Origin: Exobasidium rhododendri
Taxonomy: Eukaryota > Basidiomycota > Exobasidiomycetes > Exobasidiales > Exobasidiaceae
Direction: 5' to 3'
DNA length: 64,000 bases
NCBI GenBank assembly: GCA_026210745.1
Contig: CP110630.1
Coordinates: forward strand, 1,116,001 to 1,180,000
Under the pieces are notes generated by a model. The model had not been told where the DNA came from. It did no database searches and was given only the letters and a program-made list of their open reading frames with translations. The translations under genes were made by a program, and so were the position numbers. Positions 10,407 to 21,120 of this stretch are shown here, one piece after another. The first letter of the stretch is position 1. Each line of letters begins with the position of its first letter.

Positions 10407-12680
10407 ATGTCGTTCCTCAATTCGCTGTCCTTTGGTCAGTACCTCCGACCAAACGGGCAATCGACAGACGCGGAAGCTCCTAATACAGAGAGTCAAGCGA
10501 ACACGACGACTAACGGACAAGGCCATGGCCGAGATGCCAGCGGTCGGTCAATGCTATCCGCCATCTCCGTCCGCCTCAACAATATGCAAGAGCGAGAAAG
10601 AAGTACTGAAAGGAATCGTCAAGGACGTCGAGTGCAATCGAGACGAGATCGATTGTTGGGTGACTTGAATCGCCTGAGAGATGTCGCAACAGGTCGTGCT
10701 CCTTTTCAAGGCGCTGGCTTTGATCCAGATCTGGAAGCACAGAGAGCTGCAATTGTGGCTGAATCTACTTCTCGAAGAGGAAATGCCACTGTAGGAAAGA
10801 CTCGGAGGGAAAAGGAGGAGGGGGCAGCTCTCTTTGGACCAAATTTAGCCAACTACTTTGGAAGTGGAAGCTCTTCCAGTGGAGCGGTGGCAAGCTCGCT
10901 TCCCACAGGCATTGAAACGAGTTCAAACACGATCTCTATTGGATCGCAAAGGAAATCACGATTAGGAAGTCGAGGTCGGGCTAGAGGCGCAAGTTTGAGT
11001 GGCCTGAACACCCTCGACCTGACAAGTGAACATTCCGAAACTTCTGCTGCTTTTTCTCTTTCTGATCAAAATGCCGGGGAACTAAAGTCCATGACTGGGG
11101 AAACGATGACAATGGCAGAGGGAATTGAGCTGGATACAATCAAGAGGTGGATTGACCGGAGTGTCGTTGGGGGTGCACTGGAAATACCCGGAGTCGATGC
11201 TTCATCTGCTCCCTCTGGCGATGCTGGAAATCCTCTCACCCTCTGTTCAACACTGCAAAGTTATGTCAACCTCAAGAGAAATACTGTAAAGTTGAACGTA
11301 GTGTCGGAAGAGGATGTTTCGTCTTCCATGCCAACTTCATCGACTATCATGAAGCAGAATGCTGCTTTACGATCCGTCACATCGCTTGGGCAGTCGAATC
11401 AAGTGTCTCAAAAGCCAGTTTCGACTCATTTGCTCCAATTTGAGTATGACTGTGCTGCGCCAAATGCTAATATTCAAGTCTTTGTGCGAGCAAGTCGAAA
11501 GCATGGTAGTTGGGTAGCATATACTAGCGGTAGAGAGAATGCTGGCTTACCCCTCGACTTGAGCGCGGGTGAGGATGCGGAGACCAAATTTTTTGCTCAG
11601 CGAGGTCCACCGCCACATGTTTTAGGATGGCCTGTACATGCCAGTCGATTACGAAAGGGATTTGGAAAGACGCTGAAGGCGTCTTTTGCATTGGAATTGG
11701 AGCTATATGCACCTCCCAAAGTAGATCCACTCAGTAAGAGGATGGATGAGGCGACAGGGAATGCTGAGGCAGAGGCCAGAGAAGCAGAGACGCCAGCACT
11801 TGACGTTTCAAAACGACTGGGAGAGGAAGCAGTAGCAGCCCCGACAGTGGATGCTGCTGGGCCTCTACAAGATTCGTTGAACAAGCGCATTGCACCGCCG
11901 ATTAATGAATCAAAAGAAGCAAAAGCCGCAAGAGAAAAAGCTGAAAGAGAGACGCTGAAGGTGACAATCGTAGTCGAAGCGCTCGACGAGGATGGAAAGC
12001 CTCTTCCCGAGCCCAATTTGCAAACGACGTACTTGCGAGTCGCTTCACTTCCTATGAGAATTCAGAACGACGAAGCGATTGTGGATGCGGCGAACATCAT
12101 TGATGATCAAGGTCAAGGCGGATCGATCCAAGATGTTGCCTTACCCAACGAAATGGAAGAGGGTAAGGAGGTTTTGGCTAGTTCTACAATCACGCAGGCG
12201 AAACGAATATGGTCTGTACAGATTGAAGGGCAAGAAGCGGAGATTGGTCCACATCGCTTTCAACTTCAAGAGCTGTATGGCTTCTCCTCTCGACCGCCAC
12301 CGGCTTCCTCGACGCAAGAGGACGACAAAACTGAAGGAGACGGCATTGAAGGCTTCGATGGGGACGCGGAAGGGCTCACACCCGCACCGGTCGTGGTCAA
12401 TTTTGATTCACTACAGCAAGACGGCGGTGCAACAGAGTGTCTCATCTGTCTTAGTGCCCCTCCTACCACGTTATTGCTACCGTGCACCCATGGCCTTTGC
12501 TTGGAGTGCGCCGTTCAGCTTCGAGACAGTGTCAAATCTGTCAGGGAGACGGAGAGGAGGAGAGGAAGAAGACCAAAACGTAAATACGCATGTCCAGTCT
12601 GTAGGCGAGCGTACACCAATATGCTCAATCTCAGTACAGCAGATGAGAAGAATCTAGCTCAAGCAACCGCAGCCAATTGA
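10407..12680 (+). CDS. MGRN1/LUL-type RING ubiquitin ligase
   Basis: Intronless 757-residue frame starting MSFLNSLSFGQYLRPNGQ. The N-terminal third is disordered. A middle domain (around residues 345-440) begins LLQFEYDCAAPNANIQVFV and continues to KASFALELELY, as in the MAPR/DAR2-like domain of MGRN1, RNF157 and plant LOG2/LUL proteins. Then comes the hallmark RFQLQELYG that precedes the RING in that family, and the C-terminal RING: CLICLSAPPTTLLLPCTHG, CLEC and CPVC. Between the second and last zinc pairs sits an extra basic stretch, ETERRRGRRPKRK. The family ubiquitinates membrane-trafficking and signalling clients. The substrate here is unknown. Assignment rests on the order of motifs, so the class is likely and orthology is less sure. 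Confidence 0.75.
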   Translation: MSFLNSLSFGQYLRPNGQSTDAEAPNTESQANTTTNGQGHGRDASGRSMLSAISVRLNNMQERERSTERNRQGRRVQSRRDRLLGDLNRLRDVATGRAPFQGAGFDPDLEAQRAAIVAESTSRRGNATVGKTRREKEEGAALFGPNLANYFGSGSSSSGAVASSLPTGIETSSNTISIGSQRKSRLGSRGRARGASLSGLNTLDLTSEHSETSAAFSLSDQNAGELKSMTGETMTMAEGIELDTIKRWIDRSVVGGALEIPGVDASSAPSGDAGNPLTLCSTLQSYVNLKRNTVKLNVVSEEDVSSSMPTSSTIMKQNAALRSVTSLGQSNQVSQKPVSTHLLQFEYDCAAPNANIQVFVRASRKHGSWVAYTSGRENAGLPLDLSAGEDAETKFFAQRGPPPHVLGWPVHASRLRKGFGKTLKASFALELELYAPPKVDPLSKRMDEATGNAEAEAREAETPALDVSKRLGEEAVAAPTVDAAGPLQDSLNKRIAPPINESKEAKAAREKAERETLKVTIVVEALDEDGKPLPEPNLQTTYLRVASLPMRIQNDEAIVDAANIIDDQGQGGSIQDVALPNEMEEGKEVLASSTITQAKRIWSVQIEGQEAEIGPHRFQLQELYGFSSRPPPASSTQEDDKTEGDGIEGFDGDAEGLTPAPVVVNFDSLQQDGGATECLICLSAPPTTLLLPCTHGLCLECAVQLRDSVKSVRETERRRGRRPKRKYACPVCRRAYTNMLNLSTADEKNLAQATAAN

Positions 12681-13229
12681 AGTCTCTTTTTGCAGCATGT
12701 CGAACTGATGGAGCATCAGACACCCACTTTCCCCTCTCCTCCCTTCCACACTGCACATTACACTCTTTCGTGCACTCCTTTCTTCGTCTATACCCCGCCT
12801 GCTTTTAATGATGACTCTTTCTCTGTCAGGTAATAGTATTTTACACTGTATGCTTTTGCTCCTGTCCTCGTCCGGTGACAAGTATATGAATATATACTCT
12901 TTTGTTTGGACACTTGCCGAATGAAGAAGGTGATGAGGTAGTGGAACGAGAGTGAGAATGATGGAGAGGTTGGCGTACGAGAAGATGTAGGAAGGGTGAA
13001 GGACGGCCAAGATGGGGAAAGCAAGCTTGCAGATGGAAGAGTTGATGGCCTTCACTCATGTCATTGGTCCTTCAAGGAGTAGGAGAAGGCATCGAATGCA
13101 TACCGGCCTGAAAGTAGTCTTGGGGACACTGATTCCGCAACCATGCAACGTCAGGTGTCAAGTGCGTGCGCTACTTTGTGCGCCGAATGATATCCAACAT
13201 GGTGGAGATAGGGATGCGATGGAAAGGTC
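12681..13229. other. convergent intergenic region
   Basis: This is the 3' flank of the RING gene and of DYN2. I see no gene. A small hairpin, AGTATAT-GAAT-ATATACT, lies near 12884-12901 in an A/T-rich stretch and may be part of a 3' processing signal. Confidence 0.4.
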
Positions 13230-13756
13230 TCACGCTCTCCAGAGTAAGAAAGCAATCTGATCGAGATCTGGCAAAACGAAGAGACGAAAAGGGCCAGGAT
13301 TAGGGAAAAAAGACTGCAAAAGAAGTTCTACCCTGACAGGCGTGCAGAGCACTTACAGAAGTAGATGAAATGCTTCGTCTCTGTATGGAGGGACAGGGCG
13401 GACTCCTAATCAGTCTCCAGGCAAATCAAACTTCTTCCTTACAAAACAAGTACACACTCACCATGTGTCACGTAGCTTCCATACTTTTGACCTACGACGG
13501 CATGCCAAGTAGGACCAAACTTGTGATCCATCGTCTTCTTCACATGAGCTGCAATATCCTTTTCTACTGTGAATCTCTTCAAGGCGTCCAGTGCAATGTC
13601 AACCGAGATCTGCTGCATTTCTTCCGACATATCGACGTTCTTGATGATAGCCTTTGGTACTGTCGTCGAAGAATCATCCTTGCCAGAAACTTTCGTTGTT
13701 CCGGTGCCGCCTCCAAGAACGTTACCTTCACTTCCTTCCAGCTTTTGTGATGACAT
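13230..13756 (-). CDS. DYN2: dynein light chain LC8 (Dyn2)
   Basis: Three exons (13462-13756, 13357-13380 and 13230-13267) give 118 residues. An N-terminal extension of about 30 residues ([17 protein letters not shown] onward) precedes the highly conserved LC8 body: [51 protein letters not shown] and [20 protein letters not shown]. Exon 2 is only 24 bases and codes the strand that lines the peptide-binding groove. LC8 dimerises dynein intermediate chain and many other partners. The extra upstream codons starting with TTG are not used. The C-terminus LLWRA replaces the usual LLFKSG/LLFRTG. Confidence 0.95.
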
Positions 13757-14683
13757 TGTATATCGTATAGATAGCTGTCTTCTCAAACAGAGCGGCCGTG
13801 AGTACCTTGGGAAAATACAATCAACCGCTTTCGTCCACTCACCTGTGCTGCTTCTTCACCTTATTTCTGGACTCGCAGGCGTGCAGAGCGGCGAGGTGAT
13901 GACGAGGAAGGAAGAGCGACACGCAGAGAGGAGTGGTGCAAGGAGGTGAAGACAGGAAGGTGTTGACGCTGCAACCTTTTGGTCGCAGTGTGCTGGGCGA
14001 GCTTGCTTTACTAGTATTATTCCACTCGCTGTCGGCGCTGCGCCTCGGTAGCTGACTTATTTTCTTTGGGCGTATCTGAGCTTGAAGTTGAGAGGGTGCG
14101 AAATCGGTAGACCTTTTCCTTGCAACTTTATCGACTTGTCGGCGTTTTTCTGTATACGCACTAACTCCAGCTTGTACCACTACTCTCTTTTAGTCGTCGT
14201 TGTCTTTTCAGCACGATGGGTCCGATGGCAACGTTGCTTTCAATGAATGATCACCTCGAGGAACGTACCATCACTACCAGAGTCCTGCCTCGCTCCTGCC
14301 GGGTGTTACTTGCTTCTCGCGTGTTCACGTGAAGGCGTTGCGCGAGGAGCCAAGATGGATGCCCTGTATCAAATTTGTATCGTTTTGAATATGTAAATCT
14401 AAATTCCTCACTGGTATTTGACAATAAAAGACAGGCGGGACTGACTGGCATGAGTCAAAACCGACATTTGAGCTTTTGGCTGCTTTGGGTGAAGCGCTGT
14501 AAATTCTGATGTCTCGCTAAGAGCAAGTTCATAGGCACCACCGCTCTTTCTGTTGCTCGATTCGCCTTGCTCTTTCTCTTTCTACTGCCCCATAAGACAA
14601 CATTAACACAGCAGCAATAGGGAGGTCGTACATTTGCAGCGATCATTGCATCAAAGCCTTGGTAGACCTCGCATTGGACCATC
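13757..14683. other. divergent promoter region between DYN2 and VRG4
   Basis: About 930 bases without a recognisable gene. Two minus-strand frames (13839-14180 and 14251-14451) have no family features and no supporting splice logic. Both flanking promoters must lie here. Confidence 0.45.
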
Positions 14684-16419
14684 ATGTCTCGATCTTTCTT
14701 TGCTCCCGACGCCAAAGCACCTGCATCACCTTCTGATCCAGCACGAACACCTTTCCTGAGCAATGGCAATACTTCGTCGGAAGCCCTCAGGGAAGAGCCT
14801 AAGGTTATTGTTGACGCAGGTGCTAAAGCTACCATCACCTCTTTAGCTCCTATTCTGAGCTATTGTGGTGCAAGTATTACCATGACTGTAGTGAACAAAG
14901 TAAGTTCGTCTTGCATCATGCCAGACACACTGTCCACCATTCTAAAACAAGTACCTGTCCCTACAGTTTGTACTCAAGACTCACTTTAGTCTCAACCTGA
15001 TCGTCCTTCTCATTCAATCAGTGGTAGGCTGCCTCCTGGTTGTTGGTGCTCAATATCTTCGCTGGATCGAGTTGAGGCCACTGAACAGCAGGGATGTTCA
15101 GAACTGGATACCAATCAGCACAGCTCTTGTCTTTGTCATCTGGACTGGTAGTAAAGCACTGGTATGTGGATGAATGGCGCTGGATGAAGCAGGACCGATC
15201 GTGACTGATGTCTTACTGTCTCGACAGCAATTTCTCAGCATTCCCGTCTACACGATCTTCAAAAATTTGACCATTATTTTAATAGCGTATGGAGAGGTGA
15301 TATGGTTTGGAGGTAAAGTGACATCAGTAACGCTGGTCAGTTTCGGGTTGATGGTCTTGTCGTCTGTCGTTGCTGCCTTTAGCGACATCAGCAAAGCTAT
15401 CGCTACCGACAATCTCAGCATGCCACATACACCCGACTCACTGTCTGGAGGGACTATCGATCCCAATACTCATTTCAAATCACCCGTCTTTGACCCTTTG
15501 GGAGAAGAGAAGGCCAACATACTCGCAATGGCGCAGGGAGGTCAAGATCAAGTGCTGGACGGTATCGGAGGATTTGCAATTCTGAACAGTGGTTACGTAT
15601 GGATGGCTCTAAATTGTGCATTCAGTGCCGCCTATGTTTTGGCTATGCGAAAGAGAATCAAGGTGACAGGGTTCAAAGATTGGGATACTATGTTCTACAA
15701 CAATCTCCTTACTATACCCATTCTCATAGTCATGTCGCTGGTACGTGTGCTTGCGTCAGGGAGCGCGAGGTTTCTGAATTAATAAGAGATTTCTCTTACT
15801 TCCCTCCAGTTGGTCGAGGATTGGAGTCGGAAGAACTTTGAGACCAATTTGTGAGTTCAAAGTGGGAGTAAGAGGCGCAGGGCTAGGTGTAGAATTCTCC
15901 CTGTATTGAGTCTGGACCCTGTCTTTCCTTCTTTCTGTTCGCAGCCCTCTCGAAACTAGGTTTTCCTTGTTATCAGCGATCATCTTCAGTGGAGCGTGTG
16001 CTGTCTTCATCAGCTACACCACAGCCTGGTGCATTCGGGCGACATCCAGTACAACCTACAGTATGGTCGGAGCACTAAACAAGTTACCTCTTGCCCTCAG
16101 TGGAATGGTCTTCTTCGGAGATGCAGTCACGTTGAGCTCGACTAGTGCGATTGGTCTCGGCTTTGTAGCGGGGTGAGTACATCATCTGCTTGAAGGTGTC
16201 GTGTTCTATAGTCTTTCCTCTAAACGACATCTTACTGTCTTTGTCAGTCTCGTCTATGCATATGCCAAGAACAAGCAGAGTCAAGATGCAAAAAGGGCAC
16301 TTAGCACGGCTGCTACCAATGTGGAGCACACTCGATCAGGAAGTGGCAGTGGAAGGAATGAGGGCATCATCCCTATGCACCAGATAAATGGCAACGGCAA
16401 GGATATTCGCAATGATTGA
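14684..16419 (+). CDS. VRG4: GDP-mannose transporter Vrg4/Gmt1
   Basis: Six exons (14684-14899, 14967-15161, 15228-15740, 15810-15850, 15945-16172 and 16248-16419) join in frame to 454 residues. The nucleotide-sugar transporter fold of ten membrane helices is evident. Diagnostic motifs are [19 protein letters not shown] and the GDP-mannose-binding GALNKLP. A roughly 60-residue luminal or cytosolic loop (near residues 215-270) is longer than in yeast Vrg4 (337 residues), and the N- and C-terminal tails are polar. The carrier brings GDP-mannose into the Golgi lumen for protein and lipid mannosylation and is essential in many fungi. Confidence 0.95.
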
Positions 16420-16679
16420 TCATCTAGCAGATCTCTTCCTTCTTACGTCACTACATTCAACTTTTTTCTCTCCTCTTACATGCCCTCTCTTTTCTACAAA
16501 ATCCTACTCCTCTAACTTCTCTCCTACTTCCGGAACGCATCGCTTCCGTCTGTACAACGCCTCTTGGTCTCGTATCTACTTCAGCATCCCATAGTAGAAT
16601 ATTATAGAATTTCAACAGGGAGGCTGGCAAATTACTACAGATTGACAGCGTCAAGCTCGTAAACAGAATTTGAGCAAAG

Positions 16680-16974
16680 ATGTTCGACTACGAAACAGTC
16701 TTGGAAGCACGCCTGCCGAGATTTGGACGAATCAGATTCGCCGACCATCTACGACCCGCACTTGACACAGAACAGAAAGAAGAGGAGTTACTCTCTCCCT
16801 CCTGCAAGACCAGAGCCGTTCTTTCCCCATCCCGAAAGGAAATCTAAGAGTTAGTAGACCTTCAGACTTCCAGTGGGTACGAGAAAGAAAGTGCCACCCA
16901 AAGAAGTGACACTCGAATCGAGAAGATTGGCTATAGGACACGTTACAGGAACCATCGATAGCGTGATCAATTGA
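16680..16974 (+). CDS. possible small gene, 5' end unresolved
   Basis: A plus-strand frame entered at 16681 encodes a protein-like peptide (DESDSPTIYDPHLTQNRKKR, then SYSLPPARPEPFFPHPERKS). After a good short intron (donor GTTAGT at 16850, acceptor at 16873) it continues in frame as MGTRKKVPPKEVTLESRRLA to a TGA at 16972-16974. The frame has no ATG of its own. The only nearby ATG, at 16680, opens a different frame (MFDYETVLEARLPRFGR) that ends at about 16847. So either the true first exon is upstream in the VRG4 3' region, or one of the two frames is chance. I do not recognise a family. Confidence 0.35.
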
Positions 16975-17493
16975 ACTAGACGGGCAGAATCGGTCCGGGT
17001 TGTAGGAAGATGCGGTAAAGAGGAGGGTAGAGGACTTTTTTGGGGGAAGGTTTAATGACACAAAATGAGGCAGCAAATGCAGCACAAAGACATTTGAGTG
17101 CCACGTCGATCTCTACACGAGAGAATCGCAGCGCGGATGCTTGTCGTCGCTTCCCTTTCTATCTTCAAGATCGATCGAAATGTCGTATTGTGTGATCCGA
17201 AGGGAGTAGCTGGAAGCCAAAAAGGATGTATATGACCTCGAACATTACCTGGCTCGAAGGCAAATTTTCTTGCCTGCATCTCGCGGATGAGCGGACACGC
17301 GAGCGATATCCGCCACGAGGGCAGGGCGTCTTGCAACAACCTCAGCCCGCCCAAGAAATTTGCGAGAAAGAAAAAAACTGTCTAGATACTGGACTTGTGG
17401 AGTGAGAGGAATTCAATCTTCTTATCTTGAATCGGGAAAACCTTCTTTCTTTTCCTCATATTCTAGTTGTCGGAAAGTCAGCGTCACTTCATC
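16975..17493. other. upstream region of ARG1
   Basis: This is the probable ARG1 promoter and 5' UTR. A minus-strand frame (17052-17354) contains SWRISLACPLIREMQARKFA but has no family match and no clear exon structure. I see no TGACTC site in the last 100 bases before the ARG1 ATG. Confidence 0.4.
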
Positions 17494-19099
17494 ATGTCAA
17501 AGGGAAGCGTTATTCTAGCATACTCGGGTGGTCTCGACACATCTTGCATCCTTGCATGGCTCATAGATCAAGGTTACGAAGTAGTCTGCTTCATGGCTGA
17601 TGTTGGTCAAGAAGAGGTACGTTTGGATTATCGTCGATATTTGAGTATGCCTCTGTTCCAAGAAAAGCGGCCATGCTGACCCGTATCATGCTGCTGATCG
17701 ACCTGCAGGACTTCGAAGCCGCTCGCACTAAAGCGAACAAATGCGGAGCAAAAGACTTTGTTCTTGAGGTGAGATGCCACTCTTCTTTAGACTGAAAATG
17801 ACTGATTTCAGATCGACTGATGTGCGAGGATCATCTTTCAGGACATGCGAAAGGAATTCATCGAGGAGCTCATCTTCCCCGCCGTTCAAGCCAATGCCAT
17901 CTACGAGGTGAGGTTTACAGAGAAAGCGGGATCAAGCGATCTGATTCATGTAGTGCTGTACTGACTTTGCTCTTTGTTCTTGTACAGGATGTGTACCTCC
18001 TCGGAACCTCGCTGGCTCGACCAGTCATTGCTCGAGGCATGATGGCTGCCGCCAAAAAATTCGGCTGTGAATTCGTATCACACGGCTGTACTGGAAAGGG
18101 AAATGACCAAGTCAGATTCGAGCTTGCCTTTTACGGCTTGAAGCCAGACATCAAAGTCATTGCTCCTTGGCGTATTCCAGGTGAGTTTTTCACGCCTTTT
18201 TAAATTCGCTACTAGACAACTGCAGCAAGTGACTCTGGTCTCACTCTTTCCTTTTCCCCTTTCCCCTTCCCAAAGAATTCTACAACAAGTTTTCTGGACG
18301 TAGTGCTCTGCTCGAGTATGCTGAGTCCAAAGGAATTCCAGTCACACAAACAAAGAGTAAGCCGTGGTCAACTGATGAGAATGCCGCCCACATCAGTTAC
18401 GAAGCTGGTGTCTTGGAAGACCCTGATCACACACCACCTAGCGAGATGTGGAAGTTGACCGTCGATCCCCGCAAAGCACCAGACACGCCCGAGGAGATTC
18501 AAATTGAATTCACAAAGGGTCTTCCCACCAAGGCAACCATCGGAGGAAAGACGTACACCGAAGCAGTCGAATTGTTCTTGGCCGTCAATGACGTCGGACG
18601 AAAGCATGGAGTGGGCAGAATCGACATTGTGGAAAATCGACTGATCGGATTGAAAAGTAGAGGTTGTTACGAAGCATCGGGTCATCACCTTCTTCGATCG
18701 GCTCACATTGCTCTGGAAGGCCTGACAATGGATCGAGAAGTGCGAAGAGTTCGAGATGATCTGGGAAAGAAGTACTCGGAGCTGCTCTACTACGGTTACT
18801 TCTACAGTCCAGAGTGCAACTACGTTCGAAGTTGCATCATCCCCTCCCAGATCACTGTCAATGGACAAGTTCGTCTGTCTCTCTACAAGGGAAACGCTAT
18901 GATCATCGGTCGATCTTCCCCTGAAACCCTTTACAACGCCGAGCTGGCCAGTATGGACACGAATGAAGGTTTTAGCCCCGAAGCAACCAGCGGATTCATC
19001 GAAACGAGCGCGATCCGAATGAAGAGCTACGGTCTCAGTCAGATGAAGAAGGGTCTGGGTGGTGTAGAACGAGAGCAAGCGTATGCTCTGAACAAGTAA
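17494..19099 (+). CDS. ARG1: argininosuccinate synthase
   Basis: Five exons (17494-17616, 17709-17768, 17842-17907, 17988-18180 and 18276-19099) give 421 residues, the same size as yeast Arg1 (420). The start [19 protein letters not shown] carries the ATP-pyrophosphatase P-loop AYSGGLDTS. The second family signature, [14 protein letters not shown], is intact, as is [12 protein letters not shown] near the C-terminus. The enzyme joins citrulline and aspartate with ATP to form argininosuccinate in cytosolic arginine synthesis. Introns crowd the 5' third of the gene, and the last 70 percent is one exon. Confidence 0.97.
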
Positions 19100-19236
19100 A
19101 CAGTCATCTGCTCAATCGGTATCTAGTCAATAGAAGAAGAAAAGGGAAATAATGATATGAATTATGCACATCAGACATGGTGCAGCAATGCAAGGTGTCT
19201 TCAAGGACGACTTGAACGTGTGTCATCATCACTAGA

Positions 19237-20927
19237 TCAAGCAGGGAACGCTTCTGCTTGGGACTCCTTCTTGTGCTTTTCTAAGGTTGCTTCTGGCTTC
19301 TTGATGCTCTCCAAAGTTTTCATAGCTTGCAGGTCTTTCGATGTTGCTTCCTTGATGACCCTCTTCCTCTCTTCTTCTTCCTCCTCCTGCTCTTGATCGT
19401 TCTCGTCCTTCAGCCTCTTCAGCTCTGCTTCCAATTCTTCGTCGTCGAGTTCTTCTCCGTCTGCTGCTCTTTGCAATCCTTCGTTGCCCGCTTCCACAGC
19501 CCTCCTCACTTCATCAGCATCAGCGAGCGTGTCTTGCATCTGGTCCATACTGTTTTCAATGTGCTCCGGCTGTAACTTTTCATTGGACAGCAGTGCCTTC
19601 AATGCGCTTGTCGACATGTCATACGCCGTGATAATCTCCACATCACTGGCCGCTTGTTCGATCTTGATCAGAACACCGTGTAACGTTTCCATAGACTTTG
19701 TTCTCTTTTCCAGCAATTCATCGAGCATCTTTCTCGAACGCAAGTATGACATTGCCTGTTCTCGCTTCTTTTCTCGCAGCGCTCTCTCCACTCTTGCTTG
19801 TCTCTCCTGTATCCTCTTCTCGATCTCATCTACTTGCGACACTAATCTAGTGTATGTCTCCTTGACGTTCACGATTCCCTTTTCCTCTTCTGTAATGCCA
19901 TGCAAAGCTTCACCTTCGTTATGCTCCAGCTTGATTACTTGCCCTTGCGATATGGCCACCCCTCTGTCCCTCTCCATGTACCTGATCAGCACCCGCAGGT
20001 CTAAACTAGAGCAACAAGGTGCTGTGCTGCATTCTGCAGCTGAATCTCCTGCTATTTGCTTGAAAGCTGGATCAACAAGTTCTACTTGAAAGTTTCGCAA
20101 AGAAAAGAGGGACTCTAGCGGGGAGAGTCGAGGGGAGGATCTGTGAATTGACAAGATTGCGTTTGTGATTGACTAAATTTCATCTGAATCAGTAATTACC
20201 GTCTGATGCATCGAATACGACCTAACAATGCCTCACCTGAAGATTGTCCCAAATGACCCAATCACCCCTCGCCTTCTTCCAATCTCTCTCCGAATCTTCT
20301 CCATCGACACCTTCTCCGAGCCCTAAGCTCGAGGATAGCTGGGAAAAGGCCCATGTGAGGGGAAATGAGGCTACACTGAACACAGTTGAAGAGAGACGCT
20401 TCTTTGAAGTACTTGGACCTGTCAACTTTGAAGCACTCGAAAGAAACGCATTAACGGCATACAAGTGATGCGAAGCTTGTAATTCGATCTGTTGGCGAAG
20501 ATGTCAAGCTGGAATTTCAGCGTCCATACAGCACATCAAAGTCAATTTCACCACGCACGATGACTGTTCCTAGACTGAGTGGCCTCCCCACCTCCTCGAT
20601 CGTACACTCCTCCACCAATCGCTGATCTAGATGCAAAACAAGTCGATCACTTATCACGTTGCTCTCCACTTGCTTTCCCTTGCCAGGGGAGATTGCTGCA
20701 CTACTGTTCCTGCTACTACTGCCACTACTGCCACTCTGAGCACCGACTAGGGCTGCTTTGAATAGCAGTCTCGCCCACCAATCAACACTTGCTTCAAACG
20801 ATGCTCGATTCGATGACTTGTGAGCCGCTAGATCCGAATAGAGCGCAGGTAGTGGAGACGATGAGGAGGACGGCTCGTTGAAGTCGGGTTGCTGCCGCAG
20901 GTATCGAGACAGGGGACTGTTGGCCAT
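19237..20927 (-). CDS. CHM7: ESCRT-III family protein Chm7 (CHMP7)
   Basis: Exons of about 20559-20927, 20237-20488 and 19237-20112 give about 498 residues. The N-terminal half (MANSPLSRYLRQQPDF onward, then FSVASFPLTWAFSQL and RGDWVIWDNLQ) has the pattern of the CHMP7 tandem winged-helix region. The C-terminal half is a Snf7 domain: long charged helices such as QVDEIEKRIQERQARVERAL, then HIENSMDQMQDTLADADEVR and an acidic end. CHMP7 recruits ESCRT-III to the inner nuclear membrane for envelope sealing and pore surveillance. The second acceptor is uncertain: a site after CTAGAG keeps the frame, whereas the more canonical TTCACAG upstream does not. A frame opened in the C-terminal exon alone would give a false short protein. 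Confidence 0.8.
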
Positions 20928-21120
20928 CGTTGATTGCAAATGTGACTTTTTGGAGTACAGAAAGAAGTGTAGAGGCGGAGACTTTTGAAGCAAGCGCGTC
21001 GATTCGTTTCACAGAGTACGCACAAGCTAAGAAAGATCAGTGTTTTTTGGTCTGGAGAATGGTCAGCCGTGAAATCGGAGACGCATACATTCTGCCTTCT
21101 TTCCTCAATCCCATCGAAGC

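Noticed and set aside
10308-10526. Minus-strand and alternative plus-strand frames overlapping the RING gene start
   Set aside because: They have no family features and conflict with the long intronless RING protein.
13839-14180. 113-codon minus-strand frame upstream of DYN2
   Set aside because: No motif, no splice support, low-complexity composition; it is probably promoter or leader sequence.
19237-20154. A 305-residue stand-alone Snf7 protein
   Set aside because: Upstream minus-strand exons (20237-20488 and 20559-20927) add the winged-helix half expected of CHMP7, so the short frame is only the last exon.
20244-20468. Plus-strand 74-codon frame opposite CHM7 exon 2
   Set aside because: The minus strand has the conserved CHMP7-like sequence with consistent splice phases; the plus frame is a shadow.
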